DNA from: Notospermus geniculatus
Taxonomy: Eukaryota > Nemertea > Pilidiophora > Heteronemertea > Lineidae
DNA length: 64,000 nt
Assembly: GCA_002633025.1 (NCBI GenBank)
Contig: NMRB01000424.1
Location: forward strand, 211,519-275,518
Direction of reading: 5' to 3'
How positions within the stretch are numbered: position 1 is the stretch's first letter; each line of letters opens with the position of its first letter. Both the position numbers and the translations under genes were made by a program. Below are positions 1-10,527 of the stretch, piece after piece. The notes below the pieces were generated by a model. It did no database searches. It was not told where the DNA came from and was given only the letters and a program-made list of their open reading frames with translations.

Positions 1-1471
1 TCTCGATAACCGCTGCTCCTACGCGTCTGTCGCTAGGTCAGAATGAAGCTACTTTTTTCTCCTCTTTCTTTTGGCGCCAGTCGCGTCGTCGTAGCTGCTT
101 CCGTTCCGGAGATAGGGCCATTTTGTCACAACATGTCAGATTTGCACTTTGGAGTCTGCTAGTCTAGTCCCCGGGAGAAGCTTTAAAACGCAATTTTAGC
201 CAGGTTTCTTCAAACGGAGCAAAATCGCGAATTGAGGGGGGGGGGGTAGCCTCGCATTAAAAAATCAGCAAAGAGAACGCGGATCGGTCCACTGGTTACG
301 ATTCTATGCCAGTTTGAATGCGCAAGGGTGTGTGGTACAGGCCAATCTCGCCAAACGGCGAGATCCGTCCCGAAAGGGTTAAGGGAATTCCTATTATATT
401 CCAAATTAGGGCTCCAACCAATCAAATTTCGTTCCGGACCTTTCCCACTGTATGCATTGACTTCTAACAGCCGTGCGTTCGTTCAACAGTCAGTATACAA
501 CAATAGAGAGGTTCCGCATCGTGGCAAATTACGAATCACGAAACGATTTCAGGGTTGCGTGTACACTAACGCCTGATCCTACCAACCTACATGCTGTGCA
601 ATCGTCGCTTGTTTGGTAGGACCAGTATTGGCCGCAGCCGCCATTTTAGAGGAATTCTGCCAGTGACGTCAGTTGGAAATTTTATGTAAAATCATGTAAA
701 TTTATTCAATTCTCAAAACGGCTGACGTAGCGGAATGCAGAAAGAAGGTGACCTTCATTTGACCCAGGAAATCAACCATTCACGAAGGTGTTAATAATGG
801 AAAGGTTACAACATGCATGATACATGTAAAATTCTTAGGACGTGACGTCATGATGCCGTTTCTTCGTCTACGCAAAGTCATATGTTAAATTAATGACGTC
901 ATAGTCAAAGCATATTCGTAAATCGTAATTCGGAGACGTTGCGGAACCTCCTTAATTGCACTGAGAAGACCAAAACGCAGGAGGGCTGCAAAGTTTTCTT
1001 AACTGCACATAACTGTCATCCAAAATAGATAGACCTCTCTTATCTATTTCCGCTGATATTTTTTATCTCATTCTTGCATTAAATGAACAGTTGATTCTTC
1101 AAAATCTTGTCGCTCACACTCATAAGCCACCACAAGCGATGTCAATAGTTGCGCTTCCACTACAAAAAAAGCGGGTATTTGTCCGCTCTTGCTCTGCTTC
1201 CATTACAGAATTGCCGGGTTTAATAAGTCCGGTTCTATTAAGTGCGGATCTATTTAGTTTGGATAGGTCATGCACAGTCGCAAGCGACCGTGGAGCCACC
1301 TGTAGCCGAGCATAATACTACAAATAGATCCGGTGTTATTGCCATTCCACTACAAAATTTATCCGCATCTAGATTCGGAGTATGATCGGCTATGCTATCC
1401 GAACTAAATAGATCCGCACTTAATAGAACCGGACTTATTAAACCCGGCAATTCTGTAATGGAAGCAAAATA

Positions 1472-1622
1472 AAGGCGGTGACAGACTAGCGCGTAAGCAG
1501 CGCGTCGGGAAGCGTTCAACCAATCAGTGAGGCGGTAACACAGACCGAAACATCTATCGAAGGATATGATTGGTGGAACGCCTGCAGGACGCGCTGCGTA
1601 CGCGCCAGTCTGTCACCGGCTT
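1472..1622. mobile_element. MITE, GGTGACAGACTAG family, copy 1
   Basis: Terminal inverted repeats AAGGCGGTGACAGACTAGCG and its near complement CGCGCCAGTCTGTCACCGGC flank a GC-rich centre. Two more copies occur at 1974-2124 and 2841-2992. In copy 3 the element is bordered by TA on both sides, as for Tc1/mariner-type insertion; here the right border reads TTAA instead. No coding capacity. Confidence 0.65.
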
Positions 1623-1624
1623 AA

Positions 1625-1773
1625 AGGCCCGAACCCACTGACGCGTTTTCCCGCAGCGGGAAAACGCAGCGGCGAAAATGCTTTGTTAAATGGCAGCGGA
1701 CCGAGAAAATAACAAAGGATTTGTCGGGCAGTGATGAAACCGCGGCGGCAAAACGCGACAGTGGGTTCAGGCC
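1625..1773. mobile_element. TTAA-flanked MITE (piggyBac-like)
   Basis: A 149 bp element lies between two TTAA tetranucleotides (1621-1624 and 1774-1777). Its ends are inverted repeats of about 30 bp beginning GGCCCGAACCCACTG / GGCCTGAACCCACTG with three mismatches, and a near-perfect hairpin (GCGTTTTCCCGC, AGC loop) sits just inside the left end. The second copy of the host duplication has an unoccupied CTTAAG at the same point, so the insertion and its TTAA target duplication are read directly. Assignment to piggyBac rests on TTAA specificity only. Confidence 0.8.
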
Positions 1774-1973
1774 TTAAGAGCGGACAAACACCGGCTTTTT
1801 TGTAGTGGAAGCGCAACTAATATTCATTCTCCACACACCATGCAAAGAACTAATCGTGGTTACATAATCAGCGTTCAACCGCGAGCGCATACTAGCTGTA
1901 GATGAGTGATCAGATTTCGGCCAATTGACTATTGACTGCAGGTATTATACTGGTGTTTCTTAGAAGCAGAATA

Positions 1974-2124
1974 AAGGCGGTGACAGACTAGCGCGTAAGC
2001 AGCGCGTCGGGAAGCGTTCAACCAATCAGTGAGGCGGTAACACAGACCGAAACATCTATCGAAGGATATGATTGGTGGAACGCCTGCAGGACGCGCTGCG
2101 TACGCGCCAGTCTGTCACCGGCTT
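1974..2124. mobile_element. MITE, GGTGACAGACTAG family, copy 2
   Basis: Nearly identical to 1472-1622 and part of the same tandem duplication. Its right edge keeps the empty CTTAAG site used by the TTAA MITE in copy 1. Confidence 0.65.
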
Positions 2125-2840
2125 AAGAGCGGACAAACACCGGCTTTTTTGTAGTGGAAGCGCAACTAATATTCATTCTCCACACACCACGCAAAGAACT
2201 AATCGTGTTTACATAATTAGCGTTCAACCGCGAGCGCATACTAGCTGTAGATGAGTGATCAGATTTCGGCCAATTGACTATTGACTGCAGGTATTATACT
2301 GGTGTTTCTTGTCACATTTCACGCGGACAGTCAGGGGCGCGGACTGTTAGGAATAAGCAACAACTCTAGTAGCGACAGTACATTACAATATGTGGGGTTC
2401 CAACATATTGCTTGCGGTTACACCAACAACGAGAAGAAAACTCTTGTCCGAATGCAGTGCATGCAAATTAACAACAGTTTTATCCACGCGCGTTGAAAAA
2501 TCAGCCTGATGTAACCGTAGCCTACGACAAGTATAAATAAATTTAAGGAGCACGGTATTGCCACTTTTCTCGACAGCCGACGCCACTGCGCCACTCTCCA
2601 ACCAGAGAGACTAACTACGTTTCGGCGAATGACCCGATTTACTGCGTACATTTTGTAATGCATTTTTGTAGTTCGTCTTACTGCCGCCAGGTGGCTACCT
2701 CTATGTCGGAAGTCAAATAACGCATTTGAGATCCAATACCGTGCTCCTTTAATAGTTCTTGAATGTGTAGTATGCATAAACATAGGAAGAACGGGACGCG
2801 AAGAAATACATGTATGAATTGACTGAATCAGGCTATGGTA

Positions 2841-2992
2841 AAGCCGGTGACAGACTAGCGCGACGCGGCGCGGAGCTAAGCGTTTTCTTTTGTGTTTTCA
2901 GGCACTACTGAGCACCATGTGCAGTGGAGCGCAAAAACACAAAAGAAAACGTGTTGTTCTGCGTCGCGTACGCCCTAGTCTGTCACCGCCTT
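2841..2992. mobile_element. MITE, GGTGACAGACTAG family, copy 3
   Basis: Diverged family member with ends AAGCCGGTGACAGACTAG and CTAGTCTGTCACCGCCTT, flanked on both sides by TA. The centre contains its own inverted repeat (AAGCGTTTTCTTTTGTGTTT against its complement). The clean TA borders make this the best copy for defining the family. Confidence 0.7.
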
Positions 2993-2994
2993 TA

Positions 2995-3206
2995 TACCAA
3001 GCGATAACAACGCATGCGGAAATGGCTTTGTTATTTCATGCTTCATTGCATCCAGACAAAGATTTCTTCGCATATGGTGCACAACGTCAGCGACATCGCG
3101 TCCGGTGTAAAGGCCCGTTTCCAATACAGCAAATTCCGCTGTGGTAAGCGTTTTTTACCTAGCTGAGCGATAGCCAGCTAGGTGATAGGGGCATACGAGT
3201 GATGTG

Positions 3207-3243
<37 letters not shown>

Positions 3244-4060
3244 ATGTCGTGACCCATTCTCATCTCCAGGTTGTTCCATCTACTTGGCTTCCTATGCCAG
3301 CAGTTACTGGTTAAGCCATGGAAACGAGGATTGGTATGGAATGCCTGGAATGCAAGGTGCAGGACCGAAATGCACCAATGAATTTACTGTGCCCGAATGC
3401 CCGTGATATAGTGCCGAGGTTCAGCCTGCATTCTCTCAACATTTTACCAATAAAAAAATATTCTTTGGAATTCTATATCCCTAATCTTGGTTTGTTATTG
3501 TTCAATTCAAACGAAGTGTCGGAAAAACCGATAACTACCCCTTTTGTTTTTGTACAAAAGTGAGCAAACTCTTAGCGCATTAATCGANAGAATTTCTCTG
3601 TTAGGCCCTGTTAGTGCTATCGTATAGTTTCGTGGCGGTCGCCCCAGGTGGTCTATAGTTTTACATCAGTCCTTTGGCATAATTGGCTGTGAATATTACA
3701 AGGGCCGTTGTACAAGTATGGTGTAACTGATCTCTAGTTAGGCTGAGGTGGGGAAGCTGAGGTACTTCAGCACTGTGTTGTGCGTGACACTACGGTACAA
3801 TCTACGTGTAATGCCTCTCATCTTAAGGTGATTCAGAAATGGCGTTCGCTGATTGGGCGCATTTTCTGAGGCGCCAAATACCCCAGCAAATCAAGCGAAA
3901 TATCTGCGGTGACGAAGGGAGCGAGCAGTAAGAACGCCTGATATTCTCAGGATGCGCTCAGCTAGGTCTGCTGGCATTTGCCAGGTCTAGTTTTATCTTC
4001 GTGCACTCTGTGTTCCTCCATTTAATTAGTAAGAAATAGTTGAGTCTGGTTGGGTTGGTC
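2995..4060. other. No gene seen; GT microsatellite
   Basis: I see no convincing coding sequence or splice pattern here. The stretch contains a (GT)n microsatellite at about 3208-3238 and one ambiguous base at 3588. The rest is unassigned unique-looking sequence. Confidence 0.5.
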
Positions 4061-4071
4061 TTGGTTTAGGT

Positions 4072-4413
4072 TTAAGCGGTTGCGGTATAGGATTTAGGTT
4101 TAGGATTTTCAAGGATTTTAGGATTTTTAGGATTTTCAAGGATTTTAGGTGGTTCAGGTGGTTTAGGAATAACCCAATCACCATCATTTAATACAGGTTC
4201 AGGCACAGCGATCGCTGTATCGGGTTCTGGTTTTATATCCGATTCTCGTTCAATTTCACGGTTTGATTCCTCTAACATTACAAGCCTTAAGGAGTTATCT
4301 GAACGAATCGAAACTGTTTGCAACGGTATTCCTAGGATTTGGTACATCGAATTTAGTGTTTCAATTCCTAAATTCGGCCATAATATAAGCATTTTAGACC
4401 AAAAACGTTTCAT
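4072..4413 (-). CDS. Unassigned small ORF with proline-rich C-terminus
   Basis: Open frame of 113 codons starting at a real ATG. The first ~45 residues are mixed hydrophobic, then comes an acidic stretch, and the last third is a low-complexity Pro/Lys/Asn repeat (PKILENPKN) created by a short DNA tandem repeat at 4085-4150. I do not recognise a family. No partner exons were found. The repeat-driven C-terminus argues that part of the frame is open by chance. Confidence 0.25.
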   Translation of the reverse strand: MKRFWSKMLILWPNLGIETLNSMYQILGIPLQTVSIRSDNSLRLVMLEESNREIERESDIKPEPDTAIAVPEPVLNDGDWVIPKPPEPPKILENPKNPKILENPKPKSYTATA

Positions 4414-4649
4414 TTAAAACAGGCAATTCGGCTTTTCACCCTCCAACATACAATGGTCCCTGTTCATAGCACTCTGTGTGGCTAAATCACTATGTCAACA
4501 CTTAGCTCAGTGGGGGTAAAAGCTGTTCACTGGAATATTCTCACAGCTTAACCACCCCCAATTGATCCTATTTGTTGGTCAATAAAAACATTCATTGTTG
4601 AAGTACTGGCTATTTCTGCCAGCCGGAGTAAAGAGAGAGTCTACCTATG

Positions 4650-4735
4650 TGGCCCGGGTTAGGATTAGGGTTAGGGTTAGGGTTCTATGTGGCCCGGGTT
4701 GGGGTTAGGGTTAGAATCAGGGCCACATAGACGTG
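4650..4735. repeat. Interstitial telomere-like TTAGGG patch
   Basis: Several consecutive TTAGGG-type units occur at about 4658-4684 and again at 4700-4712, each preceded by the word CTATGTGGCCCGGGTT. An inverted copy of the CTATGTGGCC word closes the patch near 4722-4731. The run is short and partly degenerate, so it is an interstitial telomeric-type repeat and not a chromosome end. Confidence 0.6.
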
Positions 4736-5134
4736 CCATATGCTGTAAATATGAAGGAACACAATCGCAGACACAATCACAGGGTTTCTGCGCGAATGGG
4801 GGGGGGGGTTGTCCCCGCATAAATTTGAGATGTGGGGGGGGGGGATGTCAAGTTGCAGAAAAAAACATTTTCTTCCAGTCCTTCTCTTTGTCATTATCTT
4901 CGTTTTCTATAAAATCCATATTGGACCCAGTCAGTTTACGTACAGTTCCACGTCCTCCCCTTTAGCATGTTTCATTACACTACATTGCTAGCTTCATTTT
5001 GTCGGGAAACGTGTTTGTTGCAAGGCATTGGTTTATCAATATTGTGGGTGGTTTTAATATTTCGTGTTTAAGATTCTTTAGGATGGATGTGGAGAGGCCG
5101 TCATAGCCGGAACTGGATTTCACTTTGGGTGTCA

Positions 5135-5726
5135 CAAATTATTTTTAGTACATTGGGTGAGGTCAAATCTCATATCTCGTTGACACCAAGATAACCCCAG
5201 GGTAACCATAAAAGAAATAGTTAACTTGAACCCCTAACTTAGACTTGTACCCGATCCTAACTATTTTACATCTACCCCTAACTCGACTTCAGGCTAACTA
5301 TTAGTTAACTCTTTAGTTAACTAAAGGTTAACAAATAGTATAACAGTTAGTTAACTCTTGAGTACACAAGGTCATCAAACTGCACCTGAGTCAGTCACAT
5401 ATGTCTTTCTATTGGCTCACCGCTGTAACCAGGGGTGCTCAGAAAGTTTTCTGCGCCTCTTGCATGCCTTAAAAGCAAAAATCTGATGCACTGGAACAGC
5501 AAACATGGCTGACTCTCCTAACTCTCACATTTGACCTCCCCTCCTGCTGGCTAAATGTTAACTGCCAGGCGGTTATCTCCTCATGTACATGAGCTGTAGT
5601 ACATTTTTCTTAACTCTGTATGATTTCCTGGGGTTATGTTAACTACAGGGTTACTTCGTAGTCAAAAAAAGTGTCAACTTTTAGTTTACTCGTAGTTAAC
5701 TAGGAGTTGACTCAAAATAATTTGCC
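5135..5726. mobile_element. Foldback element rich in GTTAACTA motifs
   Basis: The ends AAATTATTTTTAGTACATTG and CTCAAAATAATTTG are imperfect inverted repeats. The interior is packed with GTTAACTA/TAGTTAAC words in both orientations (for example around 5300-5350 and 5680-5705). No coding sequence. It lies just downstream of the phosphatase-like exon on the minus strand. Confidence 0.45.
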
Positions 5727-5751
5727 TATCATAATATGCAGAAAACCGCAT

Positions 5752-6933
5752 TCAATTATCATCAACCAGTTCTGAGAAAAACAACATTTCCACTGTCCAT
5801 TTACTAATTTCCAAGGCTGTACACAATGTCCTACCTCCTATGTTCTTTGATCCTGATGGACAAACTATCAGTACTCTGCCCAGCCCAGCAGTCGTATTAG
5901 ATTTGTGCTTAATTCGGTGATATCGCATCAGTGCCTGAATAGATTCGGAGAAAAAATCTTTCCAAGAAGGCCAACTGGAAAACGCAACTCTCTCATCATC
6001 GCTTGCTCGTCGAAGTTTCTCCTCTAACTCAATTCTACTCGGTGTGGTTATGATGAACGCCACTGAATTTTGCTGAGCATAAGAGTGAACGCTCGACCTG
6101 TATTCCCCTATGATGACGTCAACGTCAGACAGCTCTTGTACGACTGAAAAACAAGTAGCTGCCTTGTGTTATTTGTCATTTGTACAGAGTGTCTCAGAAA
6201 TGTTTATCCTTTTGATTCTGTCTCAAAAATAAACTGCTGATTTCTTTCCAATCAGACTCTTGTCTTCATTAGAGGAAAGCTGGGATATTTTTCTCAAATT
6301 GAAATTGTTTTGAATTGATACCGTTTTTCTAACAGTCACAATCACAGTTTTTGTGACTTCGCAGTTTTACGATTCAGCGACTGCGAATGGATATTCTCAC
6401 TGCAACTTTTTGTTCTATTCTGAGAGAACATTTCGAGGTCTCCTTGACATTCTGGTTTGGCACTCTTCCTTCGTTTCGGATTTATCCGACACCATAAAGA
6501 ATCAGACATTTGTCAAGTGGACCTCTTTCATCGTCTAAAGTATAGCCATTTTGTTCTCACAATTGACTAAGACCGGGCGGCCCAAAAAACTATATCCTTT
6601 TATAATGCAGGGTTATTCAACAACTATTAACTCTATGAATTTTATACTCCGTATTTTGCACCGTTTATCAAAGTGATATTAGAAACCTCAGTTCTCAGCT
6701 TGTCGTACGTGTGAAGACTGAAGAGGCCAATTTTGACTTACCTGTCTCGTCGTAAATTCGCATCACGTCGTTCTGTTCCCGGGGAAATCGCAGCCGTTTA
6801 AGTTGCCTATGATAACAATTGCTGGGAAATGCTGCATTGCTGCTTATTGAAGCATTCATCGGCCGTGCGCCGCTGTACCTTTTTATCTGATCCATAAAGT
6901 AAACTTTCTCATCGAGAATCGAGGGGAGAATAC
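5752..6933 (-). pseudogene. Receptor tyrosine phosphatase-like gene fragment (two exons, inactive domain)
   Basis: Two minus-strand exons join in phase: 6933-6742, then 6143 to the stop at 5752. The first has an acceptor ending ACAG and donor GTAAGT; the second has a polypyrimidine tract and CAG acceptor. Together they encode about 193 residues. The second exon has the layout of a PTP domain C-terminal half: a segment VAFSSWPSW in place of the WPD-loop region, then about 40 residues on LIVCPSGSKNIGG where an active PTP has HCSAGxGRTG. The Cys is kept but the preceding His, the Arg and the RTG are lost, as in inactive D2 domains. The protein stops about 20 residues later, short of the usual C-terminal helices. 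The first exon shows no motif I can name. This is either a lineage-specific pseudophosphatase or a truncated remnant; I favour a remnant. Confidence 0.45.
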
Positions 6934-7220
6934 CTGTAATAAATTGAATTTACAAGCCGTCTGCATTTGTATATCTTGGCCAAGACCATTTTCCGATCCC
7001 ACAATTGGTAGGCCTATGACGCGTTGCACTGCGTCGTGGTGTCGTTATGCAGGTGTAACGGTACAGAATGTCCCCCTGTAAAAAGTGTCCTCTTCTATTG
7101 TTGAATGACGGAATAAGCGGCATGACTATTGAAAACCAATCCCCAGAGATTAGAATGTAACAATAGGATCTTTTGTTCCTGGGACAGTTTTTCCTGGGGA
7201 CATTCTTTCCCTTTACACCT

Positions 7221-7613
7221 GCCATGTCGATTTAGACGCATCGGAGGAATCGAAGGAATCAGAGGAATCGGGCTCGAAAATCCAGAAAATCACCGTCTGA
7301 TAAAGTATAAAATTACCAGAATAGTTAATGCACAACATTTTCTGGGCTATTGAGTTGTTATAATAAACTCATCATGATTGAGGTCGGTGAAAAGAGAGTC
7401 TAATGACTTGAGGGCCGAATGCCAACACTTTAGGAGAAAAAGGGCCGAGTTGCAAGTTCCACTAAAGCTATTATATTATTAACTTGATCACGTGGCTGTA
7501 TTTATATATTTAGTAGCCTACATGATAACGGTGTGATCGTTAGTGTCTGATGGGCTGCAGACTGAATTTTCCTCTGATTCCTTCGATTCCTCTGATTCCT
7601 CTAAATCGACATG
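7221..7613. mobile_element. Foldback element with GGAATC-repeat arms
   Basis: GCCATGTCGATTTAGA at 7221 is matched by its complement ending near 7613. The arms continue through repeated GAGGAATC units, about 40 bp each with small indels. The interior has no coding sequence. Confidence 0.6.
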
Positions 7614-7829
7614 GCCCGTTACGACACATCCGAGCAAGCTGGTCGGCAAACCATCCTCAGGGTCATTTCATGCGTAGACCTGGAGAGGTGCCACTACACC
7701 AATGCCCCTCAGGTGTTGCTGAAATGAAATGGTCCATGGACCATGTGTTCACCTGGATGGGCATAATAGTGTAATGAGGAAGGCACAAACATGTATCAGT
7801 AATGAGCAAGTTCTGGGTCAATTAATTCC

Positions 7830-8160
7830 CGTGTTACAGGATTGGTTGATGATCTTTGGGTTATGCCACCTGGCCGCCATATTGGATGTGCGATCGGACC
7901 GAAACTTCAATGCACATACAGGTCATCTACATGGAGCCACATAGCACATTTGAGCGCTCTTAGTCAAGTCGTTCCTGAGTAATAGCACTTTGGTGATTTT
8001 CGGGTTACGCCTACAGGAAACTTTACGTGCACGTTTGGATCTGGAGGGAGCCACTTATCGAATTTGAGTACTCTTGGTCAAGCCACGCCTGGGAGTTTAG
8101 CACTTTGATTATGTTCGGGTTATGCCACTTGGCGGCCATGTTGGAAGTCAAATCAGGCCA
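7830..8160. repeat. Degenerate tandem repeat, about 112 bp unit
   Basis: The block GAGCCAC...GCACTTTG...TTCGGGTTATGCCACTTGG occurs at about 7934-8045 and 8046-8150, with an earlier partial unit at 7840-7930 (TTTGGGTTATGCCACCTGG). Copies have diverged by substitutions and small indels. No coding signal. Confidence 0.6.
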
Positions 8161-8362
8161 CAATTGAATGACGGCCATATGGAATGTCCGACTGCGCCTC
8201 AACGCGGCATTTTTGAAGGTACCCCTCTAATACACGTTTGTGCAAGATACTTATGGGCGGTTATTTCCGCATGTGCTTGTCGTGTGGGTGAAGCAGAAGT
8301 CGACGTGTTTGATGTGTGCATAAGGAAGACATTAGAATTGTGGAAATAAATATTAATGACCA

Positions 8363-8501
8363 TGAAAAAATCATACATATGTCAACGTGAAAAATATCAT
8401 ATGCGTTAATCAGACGTTGGATGGCGCTGCAGCCGATTGCAGCGTCACCGAAAGTCTTATTAGCGCATAAGAAATTTTTCACGTTGACATGTGATTTTTT
8501 C
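8363..8501. mobile_element. MITE with GTCAACGTGAAAAAT ends
   Basis: Long terminal inverted repeats (GTCAACGTGAAAAAT... against ...ATTTTTCACGTTGAC) run almost to the centre. Diverged pieces of the same family occur at about 8757-8830 and 8885-8965. The flanking sequence GGGCGTTATTTCCGCA...GTGAAGCAGA is also duplicated (near 8256-8300 and 8686-8735). Confidence 0.65.
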
Positions 8502-8562
8502 AAGCACGTCTAATTCTGCAGAATATGAAATAGAAATCGGGTTTCAAAAGTGAAAGACATTG

Positions 8563-8657
8563 CTTCCTACCAGATTCGAACCCACGGACCCTCGCATGAG
8601 GCATCAATCGCCAGCACTAAGGAGCAGCACGCCTTAACCACTAGGCAAAATCCCCAT
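8563..8657 (-). mobile_element. tRNA-derived SINE fragment
   Basis: Read on the minus strand, the segment has a pol III A-box-like TAGTGGTTAAGGCG and a B-box GGTTCGAATC about 60 bases later, with the spacing of a long-variable-arm tRNA. A related plus-strand copy at 40715-40790 shares GAGGGTCCGTGG and GATAGGAAGC. It is not a functional tRNA: no clean acceptor stem is visible. Confidence 0.6.
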
Positions 8658-8989
8658 CTTCAAATTCTGCGGAAATAACCTATGGGCGTTATTTCCGCAG
8701 AATTAGATGTGCATGTCGTGAGAGTGAAGCAGACGTAGATGTGTTTGGTGTGTTAGAGAAAATCACATGTCAACATGAAAAATATTATATGCGTTAATCA
8801 GACGTTCGGTGGTGATGCAGTCGATGTATTCGTTTTTAAACACATGTTGTAGGGAGGAAATATTTACGGCCATGAAGAAGCCATAGTGTCAACGTGAAAA
8901 AATTCTTATGCGCTGATAGGAAGTTGGGTGGGGTGGCGACTACAGCGCCACCCAACGTCTGATTAACCCATTAACTGCACCTGCAGTGG

Positions 8990-9310
8990 GCCAGCACATG
9001 TATTCATTTTACGCCATGCTATTTATTATTCACGTATTTTGACACAGGTGTAATATGTACTAGTGCTTCCGTACTCTAGTTTCTTCGAGTGGTGCAGACA
9101 CCGTGCAGCTCAGCGATTGGTCATCCGTGGTGAATGAACTGAAAGACCCTTTGTGTACGTATTGCGGGGGTGGCGCGTTCAGTGCCCGCCTTGAATATCT
9201 AAAAGGTGTGTTAAAAACAAGAAACTAGAGTATGTTAGTGTTTCCCCTTAATGCATCGGAAACGTTGGCAGATAGATTGACCCGTCTGTGTGTCCCCTGC
9301 GTCATATGAA
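8990..9310. other. No gene seen
   Basis: A loose inverted pair, TACTCTAGTTTCTT near 9071 and AAGAAACTAGAGTA near 9220, suggests an old foldback element of about 160 bp. Nothing else is recognised. Confidence 0.4.
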
Positions 9311-9314
9311 CAAA

Positions 9315-9408
9315 GACTAGTAAATGCTTTTACTTTTGCTTTTAATTTTGCGATACAAATGCACTGGGCAATGCTGTACAAATCGGAAAAGCATTTGCCA
9401 GTCTTTAT
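9315..9408. mobile_element. Short MITE, AAAGACTAGTAAATGCTTTT family
   Basis: Ends AAAGACTAGTAAATGCTTTT and AAAAGCATTTGCCAGTCTTT form inverted repeats around a short AT-rich centre. A second member, close in sequence and length, lies at 55860-55952. Both flanks read TGAA(C/T)A. Confidence 0.65.
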
Positions 9409-9431
9409 TCATACGAGCCAAGTCGCAGCTT

Positions 9432-9906
9432 AAGCTAGCAGCACACTGGCCGCCAAATGTGGCGTCCAGAAGCGTTCGACTGAACGCCTCTCGACGCCAG
9501 AGTTGGCTGTCAGTGGATCCTGGTGAGAGCACACCTGCCCAAACTTGGCGTTCAGTGGCATCTTTTCGGGCCACTTGCGCGACAATTACTAGTGCTGCCA
9601 TCTTCATTGAGGCTGCAATTTTGAAATCATGTGACATCAAGACGCAAGTTGATTCGCCAAAGACTCGCCGCCGACTCCAAGTCTGGCTGCCATCGGTAGC
9701 ACACTTGGCTGCTTCGGGAGCACAGGCGTTCACTGGCGTCCAAAATCAAACATGTTTGATATCTGGAGTTCAGTGGCGTCCGGCGGCGTCGGGCGGCGTT
9801 CTCCAGATTGCATCCGTAGCACATTGGGGATTTTTCTGGCGTCCGGACATTGGCGTCGAAAAAACGGCTCTGGACGCCTAAGTTGGCGGCCAGTCTGCTG
9901 CATGCT
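9432..9906. mobile_element. GC-rich foldback element with GGCGTTCAGTGGC subrepeats
   Basis: The ends carry an inverted repeat around CAGCACACTGGCCGCCAA and TTGGCGGCCAGTCTGCTG, continued by GGCGTCCAGA. The interior repeats GGCGTTCAGTGGC-type words in both orientations. The region is open in several frames only because stops are rare in this GC-rich repeat, so I do not call a gene. It stands out as a GC island in AT-rich surroundings. Confidence 0.55.
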
Positions 9907-10500
9907 TTACTCCGTCGGACAATAGAGGGGAACACTCACAGATGGGAAATTAAAAAAATGTCACACCGCGGGACGGAATTTTGAGTATCATTTTTTTGGC
10001 TGATGTAGGAGCAGTCCCTGATGTGCAATCGCGATGTAGTGGGATATAAGGGAAAGTGTGCAAATGTTTGCAGCAAAATTTGTCCACATGATCCACCTAT
10101 GTAATAATTTGGTTTTTCATGCACCTACTTGCAAACAAAATTATCCTGCAAAAAGCTGTGAATAATTTTCACCCTCTTTTAAAATCACCTTTGCATTCTT
10201 TCTCCTACACCCTCGTCAGAAAGTCAGGCAAAGTGGGCATAAGTGCACGGGTATTCTCCAGCTTTTTTTAGTGACCTGTTGCATTTATGTATGCAAGACC
10301 AGAATCAACGACCGTGTTTAAAGGATAATCTTTCTAAATGCAGTTGCATAATGGTAGCTCGTTTCTCCAGACTATATTGTGGTGGCATTGTCGTTTAGAC
10401 CCTGTCACTGAATGATCATAAGGTGGAACAAAGGAAAGGCCTGAAACCGGTGGGAGCACAACCAGAAAACTACTCTCTCCCAACACTTCGCCAGGAACGT
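9907..10500. other. No gene seen
   Basis: AT-rich sequence without recognised repeats or exon signals. A possible 5' exon of the next gene at 10440-10525 is too weak to call. Confidence 0.4.
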
Positions 10501-10527
10501 CGATCTCTACCACAGTGAGTACTTGCC

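Larger units (their letters stand above)
1147..1818. mobile_element. Composite foldback element with outer and inner inverted repeats
   Basis: The outer ends match as inverted repeats: AGTTGCGCTTCCACTAC at the left and its complement at the right, extending inward over a poly-A/poly-T run into a shared GTCCGCTCTT stretch. A second, inner inverted repeat of about 68 bp pairs 1198-1265 with 1395-1465 (core GCCGGGTTTAATAAG). The space to the right of the inner pair holds two further MITEs, so this is a nest of non-autonomous elements and not one unit. No coding sequence was seen. The arms are read directly; the class is not assigned. Confidence 0.6.
1469..2310. repeat. Imperfect tandem duplication, about 340 bp unit
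   Basis: The stretch 1469-1961 is repeated at 1971-2310 with very few differences. The first copy is longer because it carries an extra block of about 150 bp (1625-1773) that is missing from the second. The shared unit starts with a MITE (GGCGGTGACAGACTAGCGCG) and ends in ATTATACTGGTGTTTCTT. The near identity of the copies points to a recent duplication, or to an assembly repeat. Confidence 0.8.

Noticed and set aside
8563-8657. Functional tRNA gene
   Set aside because: A- and B-box words are present but no acceptor stem or clean cloverleaf; a diverged copy elsewhere shows it is a SINE.
9324-9881. 185-codon open frame (plus strand) with overlapping long minus-strand frames
   Set aside because: It lies on a GC-rich foldback element built of repeated GGCGTTCAGTGGC words; stops are rare there on both strands and no protein motif is visible.
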